NCBI GenBank assembly: GCA_040768445.1
Contig: JAXGMV010000001.1
Span: 558,001 to 622,000 of the forward strand
Direction: 5' to 3'
From: JAXGMV01 sp040768445
GTDB taxonomy: Bacteria > Chloroflexota > Anaerolineae > Anaerolineales > Anaerolineaceae
Length of the DNA: 64,000 nucleotides
Shown: piece after piece, positions 50,780 through 58,100 of the stretch
Layout: each line of letters opens with the position of its first letter
How positions within the stretch are numbered: the first letter of the stretch is position 1
Translations under genes and position numbers: made by a program
The notes under the pieces: generated by a model
The model's input: only the letters and a program-made list of their open reading frames with translations
Databases searched by the model: none
What the model was told of the DNA's origin: nothing

Positions 50780-51895
50780 ATGAATAAAATTCCACTGGTT
50801 GACCTGAAAGCCCAGTATCACGCCTACAAGCAGGAATTTGATGAAGCCATTCAAGCCTGCCTTGAGCATACCAGCTTCATCGGTGGCCCTGACCATGAAG
50901 CCTTCACCCACGAATTCGCCGAGTTTTGCGGCGGCGGTTACGTGGTACCGACTGCTAATGGCACCGACGCCATCACCCTGGCACTGGTTGAACTGCTCGG
51001 ACAGGGCAACGGCAGTGATGAGATCATCACAGTATCGCACACCTTCATCGCCACCACCGAAGCCATCAGCAGTGCTGGTTATAAGCCTGTGATGGTGGAT
51101 ATTGACCCGCACACCTACCTGATGGACGTCTCCAAAGTGGAAGCCGCCATCACCCCGCATACCAAAGCCATCCTGCCAGTGCATCTCTACGGTCAAATGG
51201 TTGACATGCAGTCGCTGATGGAAGTGGCACACAAACATAAGCTGTTGGTACTGGAAGATGCCGCCCAGGCACACGGCGCTTCCTTTATGGGGAGAAGTCC
51301 CGGCCACTGGAGCGGCACAGCCACCTTCAGCTTTTACCCTGGCAAGAACCTCGGCGCTTACGGCGATGCCGGCGCCATCTTCACCACCGATTCCGACCTG
51401 GCGTCACGCATCCTTCAGCGCGCCAACCACGGGCGCATTGACAAGTACCTGCACCTGTTCGAGGGCGTCAGCTCACGGCTGGATGGTCTGCAAGCCGCAG
51501 TTCTGCGTGTGAAATTGCGCCACCTGGCTGGCTGGAATGAAGCCCGTCGTCGTGCGGCCGGTTGGTACAACCAGCTGCTGGAGGGCACACCGGGCATCAC
51601 CACACCCGCAGTCCATCCGCAGGCGGTGCACGTCTATCATATTTATCCGGTGCTGGTTGAGAACCGCGATGCGGTGTTGAAGCAGCTGCATGATGACGGT
51701 ATCGGCGCTGGAGTGCATTACCCGGTGCCCCTGCACGAGCAGCCGGCTTATGCGCATCTCAATATCGCACCTGAAGCCCTGCCCGTCAGCCACCGGGTCG
51801 GTCGTACCGAGCTATCACTGCCAATTTACCCTGAAATGACATTTGAACAGGCTGAGTATGTAGCCGACTGCCTGAAACGTGCAGTCAAACGGTAG
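50780..51895 (+). CDS. DegT/DnrJ/EryC1/StrS aminotransferase, WbpE/WlbC-like
   Basis: 371 residues; PLP-dependent sugar aminotransferase. Landmarks are VPTANGTDAITLAL, PVHLYGQ, LEDAAQAHGA (Asp160 on the cofactor ring) and SFYPGKNLGAYGDAGA (Lys189, Schiff base). The C-terminal GVHYPVPLHEQPAYAHL and ELSLPIYPEMTFEQAEYV are typical of the VioA/WbpE group. Expected reaction: transfer of an amino group from glutamate to the 3-keto sugar nucleotide made by the upstream dehydrogenase. It starts 18 bases after that gene and ends seven bases before the acetyltransferase gene, indicating tight coupling. Confidence 0.93.
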   Translation: MNKIPLVDLKAQYHAYKQEFDEAIQACLEHTSFIGGPDHEAFTHEFAEFCGGGYVVPTANGTDAITLALVELLGQGNGSDEIITVSHTFIATTEAISSAGYKPVMVDIDPHTYLMDVSKVEAAITPHTKAILPVHLYGQMVDMQSLMEVAHKHKLLVLEDAAQAHGASFMGRSPGHWSGTATFSFYPGKNLGAYGDAGAIFTTDSDLASRILQRANHGRIDKYLHLFEGVSSRLDGLQAAVLRVKLRHLAGWNEARRRAAGWYNQLLEGTPGITTPAVHPQAVHVYHIYPVLVENRDAVLKQLHDDGIGAGVHYPVPLHEQPAYAHLNIAPEALPVSHRVGRTELSLPIYPEMTFEQAEYVADCLKRAVKR

Positions 51896-51902
51896 GCGCG
51901 GC

Positions 51903-52496
51903 ATGAAAGACGTGATCATCCACCCCACCAGTAAAGTCTCACCAACCGCCAGTATAGGAGCCGGCACCCGTATCTGGCAGCACTGTACGGTGCTTGCCAG
52001 CGCGGTCATCGGTGAGAAGTGCTCGCTCTCACAGAATGTCTTCGTGGAAGGTGAGACCCGCCTTGGGAACAACGTCAAGATCAAGAACAACGTCAGCATC
52101 TACAGCAAGGTCGAGCTGGAAGACGATGTCTTCATCGGTCCCAGCGCTGTGTTTACAAACGTGCTCAACCCGCGCAGCCACTGGCCGCGCAAGGATGAAT
52201 TCTTAGCCACGCTGGTTAAGAGAGGCGCCACCATCGGCGCCAATGCCACGGTCGTGTGCGGTATAACCATCGGGCGCTACGCCATGGTGGGTGCCGGCAG
52301 CGTGGTCACCCGTGATGTGCCGGATTTTGCGCTGGTTTACGGCGTGCCGGCTGTCCAGCACGGCTGGGTGTGCCAGTGCGGCACCCTCATCGGTGAGCTT
52401 GCGCCTGAAGCAGAACACACCTGTCCTGTATGCGGCTGGCGTTACCGTTTCAGCAACGGCGCGCTGGTTGTGTTGGACAATAACCCATCCACATGA
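51903..52496 (+). CDS. hexapeptide-repeat sugar-nucleotide N-acetyltransferase, WbpD/WlbB-like
   Basis: 197 residues from the ATG at 51903. A left-handed beta helix of hexapeptide units (about 5-155: IHPTSKVSPTASIGAGTRIW, then KIKNNVSIYSKV, then GATIGANATVVCGITIG) forms the trimeric acyltransferase core; FTNVLNPRSHWPRKDEF is a typical WbpD/WlbB loop with the catalytic-region His. The tail carries a zinc-ribbon-like pair, CQCG and CPVCG, often seen in this subgroup. It would acetylate the 3-amino group made by the upstream enzyme. It overlaps the following glycosyltransferase gene by four bases. Confidence 0.92.
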   Translation: MKDVIIHPTSKVSPTASIGAGTRIWQHCTVLASAVIGEKCSLSQNVFVEGETRLGNNVKIKNNVSIYSKVELEDDVFIGPSAVFTNVLNPRSHWPRKDEFLATLVKRGATIGANATVVCGITIGRYAMVGAGSVVTRDVPDFALVYGVPAVQHGWVCQCGTLIGELAPEAEHTCPVCGWRYRFSNGALVVLDNNPST

Positions 52497-53656
52497 ACCG
52501 CAAGAAAGTCTGCATCCTGGTATTCAGCCAAATCGCCTATGACAGCCGGGTGCTGCGCGAAGTGGACCTGGCGCGCCAGCATTATGACGTGGACGTGATC
52601 GCTTACGGTGACTGGCAGCCCCCTGCGGGTGTCACCTATCACCAGCTATCGTTCACCCCCTACCCTGACAGACTCAGGTTTCGCTATCTCCTGCCCGGAA
52701 GGCTGATCCCAAAGCTGTACGAACGTTACTTCTGGTGGAAACCCGAGCACAACCAGGCGTTCAACCTTCTGGGCGGCGGCAGCTACGACCTGGTGCACGC
52801 CAACGATTGGGACTCGCAGCCTGTGGCCGTCAGGGCAGCGCGTGAGTGGGACTTTGCGGTACTGTACGACTGCCACGAGTACAGCCCCGAGCAGGGGGCC
52901 AACAATGCCATCTGGCGCACGCTGGTTACACCCTACCGGGAGTACCTGCTGCGGGCTTACAACGACCATATCGGTCACATCACCACCGTCTCCGAAGGAC
53001 TAATTCAGCTGTATCACAAGCTGCTGGGCTGGAACCCGACTATTATTATGAACGCACAGCGCTACCAGCCAGTGCCCTTCCGCCCTGTTGACCCACAGCA
53101 TATCCGCATCATCCATCACGGGGTCGCCAACAAGACACGGCGCCTGGAGAATTACATTAAGACGCTCTCTCTGTTGGATAAGCGCTTCACTCTGTCGTTG
53201 ATGCTCGCACCTGGAAATGAGTCACTAGTTGCAGTTCTGAAAGCACTTGCCAATCAAGTAGCACCAGGTCGGGTGACTTTTTTGGAACCTTCACCACCAG
53301 CAGACATTGTCAAAAATATCTCTAACTTTGATATTGGTATTCCATTCATCGACCTGCCGAACAAGAATTACGGCTACACCATTCCTAACAAATTTTTTGA
53401 CTACATTGTCGCAGGACACTGCCAGGTACTACCACCCCATGTAATCCTGGAAAAAATTGTAACCAAGTACGGCATCGGGTACATTGCACCTGCAGAAGGA
53501 CCTCAAGCACTCGCAGCAGTTATTTCAGCGCTTACCCCAGAACGAATCAATCACTGTAAGCAAAACGCTCTTGAACTTGCTAAAACCATGAACGCCGATG
53601 CAGAGATGGCCAAACTGCTGCCAATCTATCAGAGCTTGCTGGCTGGGGTAGATTAA
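52493..53656 (+). CDS. GT4-like glycosyltransferase with composition shift in its 3' half
   Basis: 387 residues, GT-B fold. The N-terminal part has VFSQIAYDSRVLREVDLARQ and HANDWDSQPVAVRAAREWDF; the C-terminal part has IRIIHHGVANKTRRLENYIK and a nucleotide-site loop IPFIDLPNKNYGYTIPNKFF. The EX7E motif is not classical. The start (ATGA) overlaps the acetyltransferase stop. From about 53200 to 53640 the DNA is clearly more AT-rich, with A/T-ending codons, unlike the 5' half and both neighbours, which suggests a recombined segment. Donor and acceptor are unknown. Confidence 0.85.
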   Translation: MNRKKVCILVFSQIAYDSRVLREVDLARQHYDVDVIAYGDWQPPAGVTYHQLSFTPYPDRLRFRYLLPGRLIPKLYERYFWWKPEHNQAFNLLGGGSYDLVHANDWDSQPVAVRAAREWDFAVLYDCHEYSPEQGANNAIWRTLVTPYREYLLRAYNDHIGHITTVSEGLIQLYHKLLGWNPTIIMNAQRYQPVPFRPVDPQHIRIIHHGVANKTRRLENYIKTLSLLDKRFTLSLMLAPGNESLVAVLKALANQVAPGRVTFLEPSPPADIVKNISNFDIGIPFIDLPNKNYGYTIPNKFFDYIVAGHCQVLPPHVILEKIVTKYGIGYIAPAEGPQALAAVISALTPERINHCKQNALELAKTMNADAEMAKLLPIYQSLLAGVD

Positions 53657-53657
53657 C

Positions 53658-54731
53658 ATGAAAATCGCCTACCTGACCTCAGAGCTGGATTTATCCGCCC
53701 AGAGCGGTGTCAATAAGAAGATCGCCGCCCAAATTGCCGCCTGGCAGGCTGCCGGCCACACCGTCAGGTTGTTCAACCTGGGACCTGACACCCGACCCAT
53801 GCACGGCTTTGCCGGCGTTGAGTTCGAGACCATCCCCTGCCACACCCGGCTTGACCTGCTGCGCCAGTCCCGCCGCCTGGTTGAACGGGTCACTGCCTGG
53901 CAGCCGGAGCTTGTTTACCTGCGTTTTTACCATTACTACCCGGGCTACGAAACCATCCCTGTCCGTGTCACCACTATCGCCGAAATGAACACGCTCGATA
54001 TCAATGAACTGCGCAGTAGGAAGAAATGGCTGTTGTACATTTATCACGTCCTGACACGCATGCGCATGCTCAAGGATATTGCCGGATTTGTGTGCATGAC
54101 ACACGAAATCGCTGACAGCCTGTCAGGGTTTCACGGTAAAAAACTGGTGCTTCCCAACGGCATCAATCTGTCAGCATACGAGACCCTGCCGCCAGCACAC
54201 AACCAGCACCCTCATCTCGTGTTCCTGGCAGGTGTCAAAGCCGAGTGGTTCGGGTTGGATAAAATCCTGCTGCTGGCACAGCACTTTCCAGCATGGAGCT
54301 TCCACATCATCGGCTACGATCCGCAGGAGATCCCGACTGCGCCAGCCAACCTGCAGGTGCACGGTACGTTGAACCAGGCGGATTACATTCACTACCTGCG
54401 CCAGTCGGATGCCGCCATCGGTACCCTGGCCTTCTTCAGGAAGCGCATGCAGGAAGCCTGTCCGCTGAAGGTGATGGAATACCTGGCGTACGGCCTGCCG
54501 ACCATAATCGCCTTCAAGCACACCGACTTCGCTGAACCGGTGCCGTTCCTCCTGCAGGTACCCAACCGCGAGGACGGCGTCGCCAGTTCACTGGATGAGA
54601 TCCGCCGCTTTGTGGAAGGTTGGATGGGCCGGCGCGTGGACAAAGCCGCCATCGCCCACCTTGATTCCGACATCAAGGAACAGAAACGCCTGGCATTCTT
54701 TGAACAGATCATTTCAAAAAACCGTCACTAA
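53658..54731 (+). CDS. GT4-family glycosyltransferase
   Basis: 357 residues, GT-B fold, cytoplasmic. The N-terminus KIAYLTSELDLSAQSGVNKK matches family 4 enzymes that bind an acceptor in the first domain. The C-terminal domain shows LVFLAGVKAEWFGLDKILLL, the turn HIIGYDPQEIP and the donor-site segment EACPLKVMEYLAYGLPTIIA, where Glu residues would contact the sugar nucleotide. It starts two bases after the previous stop, so the genes are co-transcribed. The specific sugar is unknown. Confidence 0.88.
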   Translation: MKIAYLTSELDLSAQSGVNKKIAAQIAAWQAAGHTVRLFNLGPDTRPMHGFAGVEFETIPCHTRLDLLRQSRRLVERVTAWQPELVYLRFYHYYPGYETIPVRVTTIAEMNTLDINELRSRKKWLLYIYHVLTRMRMLKDIAGFVCMTHEIADSLSGFHGKKLVLPNGINLSAYETLPPAHNQHPHLVFLAGVKAEWFGLDKILLLAQHFPAWSFHIIGYDPQEIPTAPANLQVHGTLNQADYIHYLRQSDAAIGTLAFFRKRMQEACPLKVMEYLAYGLPTIIAFKHTDFAEPVPFLLQVPNREDGVASSLDEIRRFVEGWMGRRVDKAAIAHLDSDIKEQKRLAFFEQIISKNRH

Positions 54732-54749
54732 CCTGACAGAGAAACTTAT

Positions 54750-55901
54750 ATGACGACTGACACACATAAACCGAAGATCCTGCTGGCAGGCACCCAGATG
54801 GCCACCGGCGGCGCGCAGAAAGTGCTGCTGGTGATGGCAGACTGGTTCAGCCGGCACGGATACGACGTGGATGCCGTCTTTTTCTACGACCGCGAGAACC
54901 TTGAGCAAAACTGGAAAGAAACGTACGCCTTTCCCATCACCAACCTGAACGCCTGGCAGAAAGGCGGCTCCAGCCTGAAAAAAGGCCTGCAACTGCTGGG
55001 CGGGCTGCGCCGCTTCTACCGCATGCTGAAAAATGGGGGCTACGCGGCGGTGATTCCGTTTACGCATCACTGCAACTTGCTGGCACTGCCGCCTGCCTGG
55101 CTGGCTGGTGTTCCGGTGCGCATGGCATCCCATCACGGACCTATCCTGGGCTTCCCTGCCTGGCAGAACCGCATCCACACCCTGCTGGTGAACAGCCCGG
55201 CAGCCACCCACCTGGCGGCGGTCTCGCACCAGATAAAGCGGCAGGCGGTACAGGACGGCATCAAAGAAGACAAAATCACGGTCATCCACAACGGTATCAA
55301 CCCACCGCAGGTAGACCCCGCTGATCGTGCAAGAACCCGTGCTGCGCTCGGGGTAAAGGACGACCAGCCGTTGATCCTGGCAGTTGGACGCGTCACCCTG
55401 CAGAAAGGTTTTACCTACCTGCTGCAGGCCATGCCTCAGATCATCAGCAGCTTCCCAAACGCCCTGGTAGTGATCGCCGGCGACGGTCCGCTGAGACCGG
55501 AGCTTGAACAGGAAGCCAAATCGCTCGGTGTGGGTGAGCATGTCCGCTTTTTAGGCTTCCGCCAGGATGTACCTCAGCTGCTGGCAGCGGCTGACCTGTT
55601 TGCCATGCCCTCGGTGTTTGAAGGTTTTCCAATGGTCCTTCTGGAAGCCATGGTGATGGGGAAAGCCGTGGTAGCCAGCCGTGTGCAGGGCGTGGATGAG
55701 ATAGTCGTCAGCGGCGAGAACGGCGTAATTGTGCCGTCACAAGATGTGCCGGCGCTGGCACAGGCAGTGGTGGCCGTGCTTGAAGATCCTGCTTATGCCG
55801 CTGCCATGGGCGTGGCTGCCCGGCAGACCGTTCTGGACGGCTTTACCCTCGACAGCATGTGCCGCAAGTACGAAGCCCTGATTCTGGACGCCCTGCCCTG
55901 A
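54750..55901 (+). CDS. GT4-family glycosyltransferase
   Basis: 383 residues. The opening PKILLAGTQMATGGAQKVLL is the usual GGAQ-type acceptor-domain start. The donor half has LILAVGRVTLQKGFTYLLQA, VVIAGDGPLRPELEQEA and the EX7E site FEGFPMVLLEAMVMGKAVVA. This is a textbook Glycos_transf_1 pattern, of the kind common in capsule and exopolysaccharide clusters. It starts 18 bases after the previous glycosyltransferase gene. It is the last cytoplasmic transferase before two large membrane proteins. Confidence 0.92.
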   Translation: MTTDTHKPKILLAGTQMATGGAQKVLLVMADWFSRHGYDVDAVFFYDRENLEQNWKETYAFPITNLNAWQKGGSSLKKGLQLLGGLRRFYRMLKNGGYAAVIPFTHHCNLLALPPAWLAGVPVRMASHHGPILGFPAWQNRIHTLLVNSPAATHLAAVSHQIKRQAVQDGIKEDKITVIHNGINPPQVDPADRARTRAALGVKDDQPLILAVGRVTLQKGFTYLLQAMPQIISSFPNALVVIAGDGPLRPELEQEAKSLGVGEHVRFLGFRQDVPQLLAAADLFAMPSVFEGFPMVLLEAMVMGKAVVASRVQGVDEIVVSGENGVIVPSQDVPALAQAVVAVLEDPAYAAAMGVAARQTVLDGFTLDSMCRKYEALILDALP

Positions 55902-55907
55902 TTTTTC

Positions 55908-55916
55908 GTTTACAAT
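55908..55916 (+). promoter_or_regulatory. -10 element placed for a leaderless transcript
   Basis: GTTTACAAT, identical to the element at 48446-48454 and again seven bases before an ATG (55924). It lies in the 22-base gap after the upstream glycosyltransferase gene, so it would be an internal promoter of the cluster. No ribosome binding site precedes the ATG. Confidence 0.45.
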
Positions 55917-55923
55917 TACCCTT

Positions 55924-58023
55924 ATGAACCTTGAAGTTAATCCCGGCGAACAGACACAGCGCTCTAAACTGCTGGCGGCCAGGTCAGTTGCAACACTGCT
56001 CATCCTTGGGTTGGCATACGGCGTCTACCAGGACCTCTCTGCCCGCTTCGGCGGCATGGTTGCAACCGGCGCCCTGCCGGCCACGCTGTTAGCTTACAGC
56101 CTGTTTGCGCTGGCTACCGCTGTGATTGGCCTGCTGCAGGTCTGGCGCCCGGGCTGGCTGTCCTTCACACTGCGCCTGCGGGCGCTGCCGGCATGGCTGC
56201 GTTGGCTTGCCGCTGTGCTGGTGGTGGTAATCACTTCCTGGTTCTTCCTCTACACTCGCTACAGCGAAGTATTCTCCGGTATTTATGTGCGCCTGCTGGT
56301 TTACAGTTTTGCGCTGGCAGCCATGTCCTGGCTGACAACCGGCAGTAAAACTCGACCCTATACCTGGCAGGCTGTGCTGTCGGCCGTCATCCTGTTTGGG
56401 GGTATCTTCACCCTGCTGAATACCTTCCGCAGTGTGGTCAGCTACCCGCTCGGGTTGGGCTGGTCTGAAGGCAACCGCATGTGGGATTATTCCATCATGT
56501 TTGGCAGCCGGCTGTATGATTTTGATGGCACTCATGGTATTTATGCCTACATCGATCGCGGCCGGCAGGGGCTGTGGGGCTTGCCCTGGCTGTTCGGGGA
56601 TATCAACATTACAGGATTTAGAGCCTGGAATGCCCTACTCTTCACAGTACCGTACTTCCTGCTTGGTCTGGCGGTGCTTTCGCCCCGTCGGGAAAAGCCC
56701 GTCACCTGGCTGCTGTTCGGCTTATGGGCCATGCTGTTTCTCAACCAGGGTCCCATTTACACCCCATTGGTACTGGCTGCCATCCTGGTGGCGCTTGCCC
56801 GCCGTTCACCGCTGTGGCTGGCTTTCATCTTCACCGCTGTTGCAGGCTACTTTGCCCAACTGACGCGTGAGACCTGGCTGTTCGCCCCTGCCATGTGGGC
56901 AGTGATGATTTACATGCTTGAAAAACCACCCATTGAGGTTGAGACGCCGGCCGAAGCTGGTCTATCCTGGTTTAAGCGGACTGCGTACTGCCTCAAATTC
57001 ATGGAAACGCCGCTCGGCTGGATCAACGCAGCCGTCATCGGCTTTGCCGGCCTGCTGGGCGGTTATCTCTACCCGGGCGTGATCCTGCGCTGGTGGCGCA
57101 GTCTGCAGAGCGGCGTGGCGGCATCCGGCGGAATCAGCATCGAAAGTCTCTCCGGCAAGGTCTCCCGCCAACCGCTTTTATGGGACAGGTTGTGGCCTAA
57201 TTCCACCTATGCCCCGGGTATTGTGTGGGGGTTGGTGATGGCTGCCGGTGCGTTGGTGATCCTGCTGGTGTACCTGGCCGCTTCCCGCCGCTGGCACTTG
57301 AATGTCTGGCAGAAAATCTGCCTGGCAGCCGTCCTGCTGGTTTTCCTGGCGGTGGGCATCGTCATCAGCGTCAAGATCGGCGGCGGCAGCAACCTGCACA
57401 ACCTCGATATGTTCCTGATCGCCCTCGTATTCGCAGCCAGCCTGGCCTGGGAAGCCGGCGGGCGCAGCTTGTTCGAAACGCCCTCAAAGTATCCGTTTTT
57501 GATAACCATGCTGTTTTTTATCACCCTGCTCTACCCGGCTGCACAGGGCATGCTGACCGCTGCACCGCTTGAAGTGCCCTCGCAGTTCAAGGCACAGGAA
57601 GCCATCAACGCTGTTCAGGTGGCTGTGGAACGCTACCAGCCGCAGGGCGAGGTGCTGTTCATGGATCAGCGCCAGCTCCTGACCTTCGGTGAGGTGACCG
57701 GTGTAAAGCTGGTTGACCAGTATGAGAAAAAGTACCTGATGGACCAGGCAATGGCGGACGACGCAGACTACTTTGCCAGCTTTTACCGTGACCTGGCTGA
57801 CCGCCGCTTTTCGCTCATCATCAGCGAGCCGCTGTGGGTAAAGTACCAGGGCGGCACCTATCACTTCGGTGATGAAAATGACGCCTGGGTCAAGTGGGTA
57901 TCAGCGCCAGTGTTGTGTTATTACGAACCGCTTGAGACTTTCCAGGAAGTGGGGCTGCAGCTGCTGGTACCGCGCGCCGAGACTACCGTACCGGAAGGCG
58001 CTGACGCCTGCCCCCTGCCCTGA
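55924..58023 (+). CDS. large polytopic membrane protein, GT-C-like
   Basis: 699 residues with about a dozen transmembrane helices in the first 560 residues and a soluble C-terminal domain of about 120 residues. A long loop after helix 6 contains SYPLGLGWSEGNRMWDYSIM, with acidic residues near the membrane, as in the catalytic first outer loop of GT-C glycosyltransferases; the position is later than usual. I do not recognise a specific family. The tail has VLFMDQRQLLTFGEV and FSLIISEPLWVKY. The neighbouring glycosyltransferases suggest a lipid-linked sugar polymerase, transferase or membrane glycan protein, by inference only. Confidence 0.75.
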   Translation: MNLEVNPGEQTQRSKLLAARSVATLLILGLAYGVYQDLSARFGGMVATGALPATLLAYSLFALATAVIGLLQVWRPGWLSFTLRLRALPAWLRWLAAVLVVVITSWFFLYTRYSEVFSGIYVRLLVYSFALAAMSWLTTGSKTRPYTWQAVLSAVILFGGIFTLLNTFRSVVSYPLGLGWSEGNRMWDYSIMFGSRLYDFDGTHGIYAYIDRGRQGLWGLPWLFGDINITGFRAWNALLFTVPYFLLGLAVLSPRREKPVTWLLFGLWAMLFLNQGPIYTPLVLAAILVALARRSPLWLAFIFTAVAGYFAQLTRETWLFAPAMWAVMIYMLEKPPIEVETPAEAGLSWFKRTAYCLKFMETPLGWINAAVIGFAGLLGGYLYPGVILRWWRSLQSGVAASGGISIESLSGKVSRQPLLWDRLWPNSTYAPGIVWGLVMAAGALVILLVYLAASRRWHLNVWQKICLAAVLLVFLAVGIVISVKIGGGSNLHNLDMFLIALVFAASLAWEAGGRSLFETPSKYPFLITMLFFITLLYPAAQGMLTAAPLEVPSQFKAQEAINAVQVAVERYQPQGEVLFMDQRQLLTFGEVTGVKLVDQYEKKYLMDQAMADDADYFASFYRDLADRRFSLIISEPLWVKYQGGTYHFGDENDAWVKWVSAPVLCYYEPLETFQEVGLQLLVPRAETTVPEGADACPLP

Positions 58024-58100
58024 CATCGCATCATAACGCCCGCATATGTTAAAATAAGCCTGAACAAATTCTGCATTCTGAAATTGCATCAGGTAATGCC

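Noticed and set aside
54714..55541. 275-codon minus-strand frame opposite a glycosyltransferase gene
   Set aside because: Antisense to a gene with a full GT4 motif set; it has no ribosome binding site or recognisable domain.
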